Shown in pieces: positions 45,502-54,569 of a stretch of DNA of 64,000 nt (position 1 is the stretch's first letter; every line of letters begins with the position of its first letter). A program made the translations under genes and the position numbers. The notes beneath the pieces were generated by a model. It saw only the letters and a list, made by a program, of their open reading frames with translations. It ran no database searches and was not told the DNA's origin. Origin of the DNA: an uncultured Clostridia bacterium (GTDB lineage: Bacteria > Bacillota > Clostridia > Christensenellales > Aristaeellaceae); assembly GCA_934630975.1 (NCBI GenBank), contig CAKTXH010000001.1, positions 1-64,000 of the forward strand, given 5' to 3'.

Positions 45502-46401
45502 ATGGAACAGAAGAAATCCAGAATGTTGCGGCTGACGCTGATGGGCGGTCAGGCGCGTGTGTTTATCTGCGATACAACCGAGATGGCGCAGCAGGCGCGC
45601 GATATTCATAACGCGAGCAATACGTGCAGCGCCGCGATGGGGCGCATGCTGGCCGCGACGGCGATCATGGGCGCGAATCTCAAGAGCGAGGGCGACCGAA
45701 TCACCGCGACGATCAACGGCGGCGGCCCTGCCGGCCCGATCTGCGCGATTGCCGGGCCGGATGGAACGGTGAAGGTGACCATCGAACACCCGGAGGTTGA
45801 GCTGCCGCTCAAGGAAAACGGCAAGCTGAACGTCGGCGGCGCGCTGGGCAAGGATGGCCAGCTGACCGTTATGCGTTCGTTCGGTTTCGGCGAACCGTAT
45901 GTCGGACGCGTGGCGCTGGTTTCCGGCGAAATCGCCGAGGATTTCGCCATGTACTATCTGGAATCCGAGCAGACGCCTTCCCTCTGTGCGCTGGGTACGC
46001 TGGTGGGTGAGCGGATCATTTCATCCGGCGGCATTTTGATTCAGGCCATGCCGGATTGCTCGGAGGAGCTGCTCGACGCGCTGGAAATCCGCGCGGAACT
46101 GTTCAGCTCGATTTCCCAGCTGCTTTCCGAAATGACACTGGAGGAAATTGTCGAAGGCTGCTTCCGCGGCCTGAACCCGGAAATTCTGGAAGAAATGCCG
46201 CTCAGGCTGCAATGCGACTGCTCGCGCGATTACATCGAGCGGGTGCTGCTGTCGATGGGCGAACACGAAATCCGCGATATGATCGAGAAACAGAACGGCT
46301 GCGAGGTGGAGTGCCACTTCTGCCGCAAACATTATCGTTTCAGCGGTGAAGAGCTGGAGAGCCTGCTGGCACAGGCACATCGCGGCGACGGCGAGGCGTG
46401 A
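45502..46401 (+). CDS. hslO: 33 kDa redox-regulated chaperone Hsp33
   Basis: 299 residues. It is a holdase that becomes active when its C-terminal zinc cysteines are oxidised. The four ligands are C238 and C240 (QCDCSRDY) and C271 and C274 (ECHFCRKHY). The N-terminal core shows TSAAMGRMLAATAIMGANLK-like sequence and INGGGPAGPICAIA, typical of HslO. Ribosome site CGGAGG. It precedes the TPR gene, whose start lies 14 bases after the stop. Confidence 0.96.
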   Translation: MEQKKSRMLRLTLMGGQARVFICDTTEMAQQARDIHNASNTCSAAMGRMLAATAIMGANLKSEGDRITATINGGGPAGPICAIAGPDGTVKVTIEHPEVELPLKENGKLNVGGALGKDGQLTVMRSFGFGEPYVGRVALVSGEIAEDFAMYYLESEQTPSLCALGTLVGERIISSGGILIQAMPDCSEELLDALEIRAELFSSISQLLSEMTLEEIVEGCFRGLNPEILEEMPLRLQCDCSRDYIERVLLSMGEHEIRDMIEKQNGCEVECHFCRKHYRFSGEELESLLAQAHRGDGEA

Positions 46402-46415
46402 ACAGGAGGGGTGTC

Positions 46416-48101
46416 ATGACCAAGGTGGTTTCTATGGCGCGCACAAGTGAATACTGGGTCAGCCGCGCGCATAAGCACCGCCTTGCCGGACGATATGACG
46501 AAGCGATGGCACTGCTTGGAAAAACGCAGGATCAATACGGCACGAGCGAGGCGCTGGAACGGGAACTTGCGCAGACATATGACGAAATGGGCTGCGAGGA
46601 AGAAGCGGCGCGGGCGTATCTGCGCGTGGTTCGCATGAAGGGCGAATACAGGGCGGATGCATTGTTTCAACTGGCGCTTTCGGCGGCGCAGCGCGCAGAC
46701 CTGATGCGTGCCGCCTCTTATTTTGAACAGTTTGAGGCGAGCGACCGCCGACATGTCTCCCCGGATCTGGTGGCGCTGCTGGGTCAGCAGCTCAGGCAGT
46801 CGCTTGAAACGCCCACCCCGCAGAACCGGCGGGAACGCGCGAAGGCGCTGGAACGCCGCGCTGTGGAGCGTTTGCAGGAGGGACGGGTTTACGCCGCGCG
46901 TCGAACGATGCTGCATGCCATCGACTTACGCAAAAACGCGCAAAGGCTGACGCTGCTTGCCTGCTGCGAACTGATTCTCGGGCGGCTGGATGACGCGCAG
47001 ACCCATGCCGAGCAGGCGCATGAACTTGCGCTCGCACGGGTGCAGACGCTCTGCGTGCTGGTCGATGTGCTGTATACGGCGGGCAAGGCTGAACAGGCGC
47101 GCCGCATGCTGCATATCGCGGTGCTGCGCGCGCAAAGCGTGGATGAACGGCTGAGCGTGGCCGTCGAGTGTGCCAAGCATGGCGAGGACGGCCTGACGCT
47201 CAGGCTGACGCGTTCGCTGCTTCGGCGAGATTCGTACTGTACGCGCGGCATGATGCTTCGAGGCTGTGCGCTGATGAACCTGCGTCGGTTTGATGAGGCG
47301 AAGCGCGTCTTTGCCCGCCTGTGCGTTCTTCTGCCGGAAGATACGGTCTGTCAGGCATATTATGGCATGGCCAGAGACGAGCGGCTGCCTGATGGGCGGC
47401 TGACGCTGGGACTGGATGTGCCGCAGGAGGAAGCGGCGAACCGCGCCATACGCATCGTCTCCGCGATGGTTGATGCATCGCAGAGCGGAACGCGGGAGCT
47501 GTATGGCCTGTGCGCATGGGCGCTGCATTCTGCCGTCGGCGGGACGAATACGGCGCTGCTTGCGCTGATGCTGATGAGCGCCATAGAAACGCCGGAAGCG
47601 CTTGACGTGCTGCTGGATGCGTTGACTGATCCGCAAGTGAGCGACAGCATGAAGCGCGCGATTCTTCAGGCGCTGACGGCTTCGCACGGGTTTCAGCCTT
47701 ACGATGTGGACATCGGCGGGCGCTATGTCCGCCTTGCAGCGGGCGCTGTCACCGGGCGGACGATGGATGGCGAAGAGGCACAGACGGTTGTGCAGGCCGT
47801 TTCCGATGCGCTGATGCCTGATTTCCCGCAGGCGCCGAAAATGCTTCTGCCGATGTATATCGCATTTCTGGAACAAAACGGCGCGCCGAAAAAACGCGAA
47901 CAACCCGCGTGTGCGGCGGCGCTGGAATACCTGTTTCACAGGCTGTCCGGCAGAAAAATCGGTTTGCGCCGAATTGCGGCGAAATACCGTATCTCTCCGA
48001 GACTTTGCCGCATGATGGCGAAAAGAATTCTGCGGGCCGTTCAGAAACAGGCGAAAAACAATACAAAAGGGAGTGCAGAACATGAAATGCATCAACTTTG
48101 A
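46416..48101 (+). CDS. TPR-repeat protein of unknown function
   Basis: 561 residues, soluble. Much of it is helical repeats of TPR/SEL1 style (EYWVSRAHKHRLAGRYDEAM; DALFQLALSAAQRADLMRAA; HAEQAHELALARVQ; VLYTAGKAEQARRMLHIAVL). The last ~60 residues (GLRRIAAKYRISPRLCRMMA) look like a helix-turn-helix and are strongly basic, so contact with nucleic acid is possible. ATG 46416 follows AGGAGGGG. The 3' end overlaps the next gene by 20 bp, so these two are coupled. I cannot name a family. Confidence 0.75.
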   Translation: MTKVVSMARTSEYWVSRAHKHRLAGRYDEAMALLGKTQDQYGTSEALERELAQTYDEMGCEEEAARAYLRVVRMKGEYRADALFQLALSAAQRADLMRAASYFEQFEASDRRHVSPDLVALLGQQLRQSLETPTPQNRRERAKALERRAVERLQEGRVYAARRTMLHAIDLRKNAQRLTLLACCELILGRLDDAQTHAEQAHELALARVQTLCVLVDVLYTAGKAEQARRMLHIAVLRAQSVDERLSVAVECAKHGEDGLTLRLTRSLLRRDSYCTRGMMLRGCALMNLRRFDEAKRVFARLCVLLPEDTVCQAYYGMARDERLPDGRLTLGLDVPQEEAANRAIRIVSAMVDASQSGTRELYGLCAWALHSAVGGTNTALLALMLMSAIETPEALDVLLDALTDPQVSDSMKRAILQALTASHGFQPYDVDIGGRYVRLAAGAVTGRTMDGEEAQTVVQAVSDALMPDFPQAPKMLLPMYIAFLEQNGAPKKREQPACAAALEYLFHRLSGRKIGLRRIAAKYRISPRLCRMMAKRILRAVQKQAKNNTKGSAEHEMHQL

Positions 48102-48909
48102 TCGCGCTTTTGAGCGCTATATGGCCGGATGGATGAAGGAAAACAGCGAGAAGTATAAGGACGACATGGATGTGATCGAGGACATGATGCCCGACGTCTA
48201 TCTGGAATTCCTGCAAAAACCGGCTGATTTTCTGGACGGCGTCGCGCCGCAGGACTATTTCGAGCAGTTTGACGACGCGGATATGCTCGTGAACTGGCTC
48301 TGCGATTATATGACGCATGGCGTTCCGGTGCCGGATCTGCTGCTTGAACGCATCACGGCGCTCGGGGATTCCGCGGAAAAGAGTCTGCTGGCGCTGCTTG
48401 CCCGCGAGAATCTGCCGGAAGAGGCGGAAATGACGGCCATTTCGCTGCTGCGCGAGATGGAAAGCAAAGCGCCGATGCAGCGCTATATTGACTTCATCGC
48501 GTCGCTGGAAGAGCCGAGCGACAAGGGCGACCTTTGCGCAGAAGCGCTGATGAGCATGGGCGAAGGGGTCGTTGCGCCGATTTTCGACGCTCTTTCCGGC
48601 GCGGGCCAGACCGGGCGCGACATTTTCGCCGATATCCTGAGCAATTATCCCGGCGACGAGCGCATTTATGAGCTGATGACCGAGCGCTTTGCCACGCGCG
48701 ACGAGCGGCGCGCGCTGTTCGCTTCTTATCTGGCGAAGCTGGGCGATGAGCGCGCCATTCCGATGCTCAAAGAGGCTGCGCAAAGCCCGGATATCAACTA
48801 TCTGGATTATGTGGAGGTCGTTAACGCCATCGAAGCGCTGGGCGGCGAGCGCCCGCCGGAACGCGAATTCTCCGGCGACCCGTATTATGAATCTCTCAAG
48901 CAGGTTTAA
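48082..48909 (+). CDS. HEAT-like repeat protein of unknown function
   Basis: 275 residues, soluble and acidic. Helical pairs of HEAT/SEC-C-associated style recur: LLERITALGDSAEKSLLALL, AEALMSMGEGVVAPIFDAL, YLAKLGDERAIPMLKEAAQ. The N-terminus MKCINFDRAFERYMAGWMKE is distinctive. The gene overlaps the upstream TPR gene by 20 bp and uses the AAGGGAG site inside it. It is probably a scaffold or binding protein; no catalytic motif is visible. Confidence 0.72.
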   Translation: MKCINFDRAFERYMAGWMKENSEKYKDDMDVIEDMMPDVYLEFLQKPADFLDGVAPQDYFEQFDDADMLVNWLCDYMTHGVPVPDLLLERITALGDSAEKSLLALLARENLPEEAEMTAISLLREMESKAPMQRYIDFIASLEEPSDKGDLCAEALMSMGEGVVAPIFDALSGAGQTGRDIFADILSNYPGDERIYELMTERFATRDERRALFASYLAKLGDERAIPMLKEAAQSPDINYLDYVEVVNAIEALGGERPPEREFSGDPYYESLKQV

Positions 48910-48954
48910 CGGCCTGAACGCGCATGTTTTACCCCTAAAGGAGGAGCTGCTTTC

Positions 48955-50904
48955 GTGATTTGTCCAAACTGTGGTCGTGAACTGCCGGATACGGCGCGCG
49001 TGTGCCCGAGCTGCAACGCTGTGCAGCGTGCGTACAGACGCAGGCGGGCGGAAGCCGACGTCGAAACGGAAACGCCGCGTGCACATGTGGCGCGCCGTGT
49101 GACGCCTGAGACTGAACCCGCGCACAAAAGAGAACAGACGAGAGCGCAGAATATCGGCACGGTTTCCACCCCGAAGCGGGTTCCGACGGGCGAAAGGCCG
49201 CATCCTAAAACGGGTTCGGGAAGCAAAGTGCCCATCGGTCTGGAAAAACAGAGGGCTTATGAACAGGCGAAGGTGCGCCATGTTCGCCATGCGCCGGATA
49301 ACCTGCGGCGAAAAGTGGATGCAAAGCCGGAAATCATGAATCCGCCGATCTACCAGCGATCGCATAAAAAGCTGCTCCGCGTCATGGTGGTTATTCTGCT
49401 GCTTCTGCTCTTTGTCGGCTCTGCGGGCGGCTATATGCTCTTTAAAACCGAAAGCGGCCAGCAATTGATGGCTCAGTGGGGTTGGAGCATCGCCAGAACG
49501 GACGCTTATGTCACGCTGGGCAAGGAACTGCTGGATCAGGCGTATTATACCCGCGCGATTCAAACGCTGCAAATTGCGATTGACCGTGAGCCGGAAAACG
49601 TCGATGCGCTCATTTTGATGGCGCAGGCATACACCGAGCTTGACCGCGTGGATGAAGCCAAAGCGATTTATGAATCTTTGATCAACAATATCGCGCCCGC
49701 GCATCCGAGCGCCTATCGAAACCTGATCAAGATTTATCAGGATGAGGGCTATAATGCCGAGGCGCTCGCGCTGATGAAGCAGGCGGCGGAAAAAGCCAAC
49801 AGCACGCAGGAATTTGACGTCATGCTGCGCGAGTATACGCCGACCGCGCCGGTGCTTTCCAAGACGGCGGGACGCTATACCGAGGAACTGGACGTGACCA
49901 TCAGCATCCCGGAGGGAGAAACGGTGTATTATACCACGGACGGCACCGATCCTTCCGAATCCGGCTTGATTTACACGGCAGGAACGAGCCTGCATGTGGC
50001 TGAAGGCAAGATGACCATCAAGGCTATCGGCTTTACGGAAAACGGAACGCCGAGCGAACAGGTTTCGGCGGATTACACGGTGATCATTCCGACGCCTGCC
50101 GCGCCGAAAGCCAACTACGCTTCCGGCAAATACAAAAAAGCGCCGAAAGTCAGCTTGCGCCCGGGCGACGAAGAAGACAAGAACGCTTCGCCGATTGTCG
50201 CCATTTATTACACCATCGACGGCCGCCAAGCGACAACGGAATCGACGCTGTATAACGACGAGCCGATTCAGCTTCCGACGGGCAAAAGTACCCTGCGCGC
50301 TATTGCGGTGGCAGCGAACGGAAAAGTCAGCTATGAAATGAATGTCACCTACGACGTGGAAGGCAATCTGAAAAGAATGTTCACGTCGGATGACACGTTC
50401 AAGAACCTGACGCTCTATAAGACGGGCTACACCACCTTCACCAAAGCGTGGGGAACGCCGAACAGCTATGAGGCGCTGCCGGAAGAGGAATGGTACAGCC
50501 CCGATATGGAGAGCTATGAAGCGGTTTATGATTGGGGAACAGCGCGGTTCTGCGTCAAAACGGCGGGCGGTACGCCGGTGCTGTATGCGCTGGATACGAC
50601 CAACAGCAAAATGACCGGGCCGCGTTCGACCAAAGTTGGCATGAGCAGCAGCGAGGTGCTTGATAAATTCCGCGATTTGGGTCAGGCAGCGCTGGATAAA
50701 GAGGGGAACCGGCTGCTGTACAATTATAACTCTGCCAACACGCAGTTCGGCACGTATCGCAGCAACGGCGACGGCACGTATGTGATTCATTATTATGACC
50801 CTGTGGATGACAAAGCGACCATTTTTGTCGAGCTTTCCTATTATCTGGATATAAACGGCAACGTGGAGCGCATCGTGTGGCAGCGTTATCTGTCCGAAAC
50901 GTGA
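48955..50904 (+). CDS. Zinc-ribbon, membrane, TPR and Ig-like repeat protein
   Basis: 649 residues. Order of parts: N-terminal zinc ribbon (C3, C6, C17, C20), basic linker, one membrane helix (about 140-163, VILLLLLFVGSAGGYMLF), two or three TPRs (about 182-300), two chitobiase-C-terminal-like beta domains (about 300-380 with VYYTTDGTDPSES, and 382-470 with YYTIDGRQATTES), then a C-terminal alpha/beta domain (~475-649) with STKVGMSSSEVLDKFRDL. The TPR and later domains should face outside. The function is unknown; a cell-envelope sensor or scaffold is a guess. GTG start behind AAAGGAGGAG. Confidence 0.78.
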   Translation: MICPNCGRELPDTARVCPSCNAVQRAYRRRRAEADVETETPRAHVARRVTPETEPAHKREQTRAQNIGTVSTPKRVPTGERPHPKTGSGSKVPIGLEKQRAYEQAKVRHVRHAPDNLRRKVDAKPEIMNPPIYQRSHKKLLRVMVVILLLLLFVGSAGGYMLFKTESGQQLMAQWGWSIARTDAYVTLGKELLDQAYYTRAIQTLQIAIDREPENVDALILMAQAYTELDRVDEAKAIYESLINNIAPAHPSAYRNLIKIYQDEGYNAEALALMKQAAEKANSTQEFDVMLREYTPTAPVLSKTAGRYTEELDVTISIPEGETVYYTTDGTDPSESGLIYTAGTSLHVAEGKMTIKAIGFTENGTPSEQVSADYTVIIPTPAAPKANYASGKYKKAPKVSLRPGDEEDKNASPIVAIYYTIDGRQATTESTLYNDEPIQLPTGKSTLRAIAVAANGKVSYEMNVTYDVEGNLKRMFTSDDTFKNLTLYKTGYTTFTKAWGTPNSYEALPEEEWYSPDMESYEAVYDWGTARFCVKTAGGTPVLYALDTTNSKMTGPRSTKVGMSSSEVLDKFRDLGQAALDKEGNRLLYNYNSANTQFGTYRSNGDGTYVIHYYDPVDDKATIFVELSYYLDINGNVERIVWQRYLSET

Positions 50905-50911
50905 TTTTTGC

Positions 50912-50940
50912 TTGACAAATCGGCCTGTTTTTCCTATAAT
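50912..50940 (+). promoter_or_regulatory. metG promoter
   Basis: TTGACA (50912-50917), exactly 17 bp, TATAAT (50935-50940): perfect consensus. Transcription should begin at about 50947. Confidence 0.9.
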
Positions 50941-50942
50941 AA

Positions 50943-51039
50943 ACAGGTAATGCCGCCATGCGATTGCGATTGGTGCGGCCCCTGTCAAGGGTTGATTGCA
51001 TAAGCAATCGCCCCTCGCGCATGCGGGGGGCGTTTTTTT
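50943..51039 (+). promoter_or_regulatory. metG leader with competing antiterminator and terminator
   Basis: Three structures are visible. Stem 1: ACAGG (50943) with CCTGT (50985), plus GCCGC / GCGGC inside. Antiterminator-like: GGG-TT-GATTGC, loop ATAA, GCAATC-G-CCC (50989-51013). Terminator: CGCCCCTCGC / GCGGGGGGCG (51009-51032) plus seven T. The last two share the CGCCCC strand and exclude each other. The terminator ends 15 bases before metG. It lacks T-box and SAM-riboswitch sequence marks. If transcription starts at ~50947 the outer part of stem 1 would be shortened, so the true start site matters. Confidence 0.72.
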
Positions 51040-51054
51040 GAAGGAGAGATGAGG

Positions 51055-53058
51055 ATGAGCGAGAAACCTACGTTCTACATCACAACGCCGATTTATTATC
51101 CGAGCGATAATCTGCATATCGGCCATAGCTATTGTTCCACCGCGGCGGACACGATGGCCCGCTTCAAGAAGATGACGGGTTATGACGTGTTCTTCCTGAC
51201 CGGCACAGATGAGCACGGCCAGAAGATCGAGCGCAAGGCGCGCGAAGCTGGCGTGACCCCGAAGGAATATGTGGATCACATTGTAGACGGCATCAAAAAG
51301 CTCTGGAAGCTGATGGATATCGACTATACCGATTTCATCCGCACGACGGATGAGCGCCATGTGAAGTCTGTGCAGCAGATTTTCAAAAAGCTCCACGATC
51401 AGGGCGATATCTACAAGAGCGAATACGAAGGCTGGTATTGCACGCCCTGCGAATCCTTCTGGACGGAGCTTCAGCTCAAAGACGGCTGCTGCCCGGATTG
51501 TGGCCGGCCGGTGGAAAAGACCCGTGAGGAGAGCTATTTCTTCCGTCTCTCGAAATATCAGGATTGGCTGATTGATTACATCAAGACCCATCCCGATTTC
51601 ATTCAGCCGCCGACGCGCACGGCTGAAATGCTCAATAACTTCCTGATTCCCGGCCTTCAGGATCTGTGCGTTTCACGCACGTCGCTCAAGTGGGGTATCC
51701 CGGTTGATTTTGACCCGAAGCACACCGTGTATGTGTGGGTGGATGCGCTGACCAACTACATCAATGCGCTTGGATACGGTTCGGATGACGATTCGCTGTT
51801 CCGCAAGTATTGGCCGGCGGATATCCATCTGGTCGGCAAGGAAATCGTGCGTTTCCACACGATCATCTGGCCGATTATGCTGCATGCGCTCGGTCTGCCC
51901 CTGCCCAAGCAGGTATTCGGGCATGGCTGGCTGGTCATGGGCGGCGGCAAGATGAGCAAATCCAAGGGCAACGTCGTTGACCCAGTGAAGCTCTGCGAGC
52001 GCTATTCGTCCGACGCGGTGCGGTATTTCCTCATGCGCGAAATGCCTTTCGGCGCAGACGGCGAATTCTCCAACGAAGCGCTGATCAAGCGCATCAACGC
52101 TGACTTGGCGAATGACTTGGGCAATCTGGTCAGCCGCAGCGTTGCGATGATCGAGAAGTATTTTGACGGCGTGGTGCCTGCGCCCGCTGAGTATACCGAA
52201 CTGGATCACAAGCTGATTGAACAGGCGCAGAGCTTGTGGATGAGCGTTGAGAAGAGCATGAACGCGCTGCAATTCAGCAACGCGCTGACTGAAATCTGGA
52301 AGCTCATCGGCGAGTGCAACCGTTATATTGATTTGACGACGCCGTGGGTGCTGGCCAAGAACGAAGCGGATCGTCCGCGGCTGGGCACGGTGCTCTATGT
52401 GCTGCTGGAGTGTGCGCGCATCGTGGCGGTGCTCATCGCGCCGACCATGCCGCGCACGCCGGAGCGCATCTTTGCGCAGATTGGCGTAACCGACGAGGCG
52501 CTGAAAACGTGGGATTCCATTAAGGTGTTCGGCGGCGTTGTGCCGGGCAGCAAAGTGCATAAGGGCGAGGCGCTTTTCCCGCGTATCGACGTGGCGAAGG
52601 AGCTGGAGCTGCTGGAAGCTGAAAAGCAGGCAGCGCTCGAGCATGCCAAGGAGATTGCCGCGAAAGACGCGAAGCAGGAAGAGCTTCCCGCGCCGACGGA
52701 TGAGGAAAAAACCGTCTTTACCCAGCGCGATTTGATTCAGTTTGAGGATTTTGAAAAGATTCAGCTGGTCGTCGCGAAGGTGCTCAAGTGCGAAAAGGTG
52801 CCGAAGGCCGATAAGCTGCTCATGTCTACGCTCAAGGTGGGCGACACCGAGCGCGTTGTTGTTTCCGGCATTGCCAAGTTCTATACGCCGGAAGAGATGG
52901 TCGGCAAGAAGGTCGTGCTGCTGGCGAACCTCGCGCCGCGCAAGATTCGCGGTGTGGAGTCTCACGGCATGCTGCTCTGCGCCGCCAATGCGGATGACAG
53001 CAAGCTGAGCCTGCTGACCGTGGATTCCGACATGGAGGACGGCTGCGAAATCGGCTGA
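51055..53058 (+). CDS. metG: Methionyl-tRNA synthetase
   Basis: 667 residues, class I synthetase charging tRNA-Met. The signature HIGH is H21-H24 (DNLHIGHSYC), KMSKS is in GGGKMSKSKGN, and a zinc knuckle follows the connective peptide (YCTPCESFW...GCCPDCGRP). The C-terminal ~110 residues form the EMAP/tRNA-binding domain (FEKIQLVVAKVLKCEKVPKA). ATG 51055 is chosen, eight bases after AAGGAG; 51049 would be too close. Preceded by an attenuator-like leader and followed by tatD, a common pairing. Confidence 0.97.
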   Translation: MSEKPTFYITTPIYYPSDNLHIGHSYCSTAADTMARFKKMTGYDVFFLTGTDEHGQKIERKAREAGVTPKEYVDHIVDGIKKLWKLMDIDYTDFIRTTDERHVKSVQQIFKKLHDQGDIYKSEYEGWYCTPCESFWTELQLKDGCCPDCGRPVEKTREESYFFRLSKYQDWLIDYIKTHPDFIQPPTRTAEMLNNFLIPGLQDLCVSRTSLKWGIPVDFDPKHTVYVWVDALTNYINALGYGSDDDSLFRKYWPADIHLVGKEIVRFHTIIWPIMLHALGLPLPKQVFGHGWLVMGGGKMSKSKGNVVDPVKLCERYSSDAVRYFLMREMPFGADGEFSNEALIKRINADLANDLGNLVSRSVAMIEKYFDGVVPAPAEYTELDHKLIEQAQSLWMSVEKSMNALQFSNALTEIWKLIGECNRYIDLTTPWVLAKNEADRPRLGTVLYVLLECARIVAVLIAPTMPRTPERIFAQIGVTDEALKTWDSIKVFGGVVPGSKVHKGEALFPRIDVAKELELLEAEKQAALEHAKEIAAKDAKQEELPAPTDEEKTVFTQRDLIQFEDFEKIQLVVAKVLKCEKVPKADKLLMSTLKVGDTERVVVSGIAKFYTPEEMVGKKVVLLANLAPRKIRGVESHGMLLCAANADDSKLSLLTVDSDMEDGCEIG

Positions 53059-53070
53059 TGATTAAAAAAA

Positions 53071-53105
53071 ACGCGTCGGCTCCTGCGAGTCGGCGCGTCT
53101 TTTGA
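53071..53105 (+). terminator. Terminator between metG and tatD
   Basis: ACGCG-T-CGGCTC and GAGTCG-G-CGCGT pair around CTGC, followed by CTTTTG. Confidence 0.8.
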
Positions 53106-53118
53106 AATGGAGAAAAAG

Positions 53119-53904
53119 ATGGCTGAAGAATTGATCGGCTTGTTTGATACGCACGCCCATCCGACGGATGAACGCTTCGATGAGGATCGCGAACAGGTGC
53201 TTGCGCGTATGCGCGAGGCGGGGATGCTTTGCATGTGCGTCGGCGCGGATATGCCGTCAAGCGCGCAGAGCGTGGCATTAGCCAATGAAAACGAGAACAT
53301 CTTCGCGGCGGTCGGCGTACATCCGCACGACGCGAAAAACTTCACCGAAGCGGATATTCCGCAGCTGACCCAATGGCTCACGCAGGAGAAAAAAGTAAAG
53401 GCGCTGGGTGAGATCGGGCTGGATTATTTCTACGATCTTTCGCCCAGAGACGTGCAGAAAACCGTGTTTGAGCGTCAGCTTGATTTGGCCTATGAACTGC
53501 GCAAGCCGGTCATTCTGCATATCCGCGACGCGCACGGCGATACCATTGAGATTCTGCGCGCACATAAGGACAGACTCCCGCATTGCGTGATTCATTGCTG
53601 CTCGGCCAGTTGGGAGAGCGCAAAAACCTATCTGTCGCTGGGATGTATGATTTCCTTCGCAGGGCCGGTAACGTTCAAAAAATCGGTTCATTTGCAGGAA
53701 GTGGCAAAAAATGTGCCGTTGGAGCGGCTGATGATCGAGACGGACAGCCCGTATCTTGCGCCGGAACCCGTTCGAGGCCGACGCAATGAGCCGCTCAACG
53801 TGGGTCATATCTGTCGCCTGATTGCAAAACTCCGCGAGATGGACGCGCAGGAGCTTTGCAGCGTTACCCGGGAAAACGGAAAGCGTTTTTACGGAATAGA
53901 TTGA
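53119..53904 (+). CDS. tatD: TatD family metal-dependent DNase
   Basis: 261 residues. A TIM-barrel amidohydrolase-like nuclease: FDTHAHPTDERF (HxH), VGVHPHDA, ALGEIGLDYFYD (catalytic Glu), PVILHIRDAHGDT, VIHCCS and LMIETDSPYLAPEPVRGRRN. The whole metal-site set is present. TatD proteins act as 3'-5' exonucleases on DNA or RNA. Start ATG 53119 follows GGAGA at five bases. The gene ends at a bidirectional terminator facing mntP. Confidence 0.94.
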   Translation: MAEELIGLFDTHAHPTDERFDEDREQVLARMREAGMLCMCVGADMPSSAQSVALANENENIFAAVGVHPHDAKNFTEADIPQLTQWLTQEKKVKALGEIGLDYFYDLSPRDVQKTVFERQLDLAYELRKPVILHIRDAHGDTIEILRAHKDRLPHCVIHCCSASWESAKTYLSLGCMISFAGPVTFKKSVHLQEVAKNVPLERLMIETDSPYLAPEPVRGRRNEPLNVGHICRLIAKLREMDAQELCSVTRENGKRFYGID

Positions 53905-53916
53905 AAATGGGTGAAT

Positions 53917-53968
53917 GAAAAACAGCCGCAGCGCGGACGATGCTCCGTTTGCTGCGGCTGTTTTGCTT
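53917..53968. terminator. Bidirectional terminator between tatD and mntP
   Basis: AAAACAGCCGCAGC and GCTGCGGCTGTTTT are perfect inverse complements with A- and T-rich flanks, serving both converging genes. Confidence 0.9.
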
Positions 53969-53982
53969 TTTGAAAAAAGAGA

Positions 53983-54543
53983 TCAGGCGATCAAATGCTC
54001 AATCAGAATTTTAACGCCCATTGCGATCAGCACGACGCCGCCGAAGAATTCCGCGCGCGCCTTATACTTGTCGCCGAAGATGCTGCCGACTTTCACGCCG
54101 ACGACGCTGCAAACGAACGTCGTCAGCCCGATAAACAACACGGCGGGGACGATGTTCACCTGCAAGAAGGCGAAAGAAACGCCGATAGCCAGCGCGTCGA
54201 TGCTTGTGGCAACGGCCAGCGGAAGCATCGAGTGCCAGGAAAAATCGGGCGTCGCTTCTTCTTCCTCTTCCTTGCTGCGCGATTCGCGGATCATGTTAAA
54301 GCCGATGAGGGTGAGCAACGCAAAGGCGATATAGGGCGCAACATACGTAACCAGCGACTCGAACTGCGCGCCGAGCAGGTAGCCGATGCTCGGCATGATG
54401 GCCTGAAACGCGCCGAAATAAAGACCGCAGATCAGCATGTGCTTGATCTTGCATTTGCCGACGGAAAGCCCTTTGCAGATGGAAACGGCAAAGGCATCCA
54501 TCGAAAGACCGATGGCAATGACGAATAATTCCCAAAGACCCAT
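53983..54543 (-). CDS. mntP: Manganese efflux pump MntP
   Basis: 186 residues, six membrane helices in two related halves. The acidic motifs of the family are GLSMDAFAVSICKGL and VATSIDALAIGVSFAFL. A charged cytosolic loop (SRSKEEEEEATPDF) joins the halves. It exports Mn2+ and confers tolerance. The start MGLWELFVIA at 54543 follows GGGAGG; upstream sequence belongs to the Mn2+ riboswitch, which agrees with the function. Confidence 0.95.
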   Translation of the reverse strand: MGLWELFVIAIGLSMDAFAVSICKGLSVGKCKIKHMLICGLYFGAFQAIMPSIGYLLGAQFESLVTYVAPYIAFALLTLIGFNMIRESRSKEEEEEATPDFSWHSMLPLAVATSIDALAIGVSFAFLQVNIVPAVLFIGLTTFVCSVVGVKVGSIFGDKYKARAEFFGGVVLIAMGVKILIEHLIA

Positions 54544-54569
54544 GACGTAAGTTCCTCCCTGATTGGTGG

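Noticed and set aside
50941..51039. T-box or SAM riboswitch in the metG leader
   Set aside because: No TGGNACCGCG element and no kink-turn or SAM-aptamer core is visible; the leader is also too short for a T-box.
47749..51591. A very long open frame on the minus strand (over 1200 codons) opposite the TPR, HEAT-like and zinc-ribbon genes
   Set aside because: It arises from codon bias of the plus-strand genes. The plus-strand genes have ribosome sites, domains and motifs; the antisense product is rich in Arg, His and Gln with no recognisable domain.
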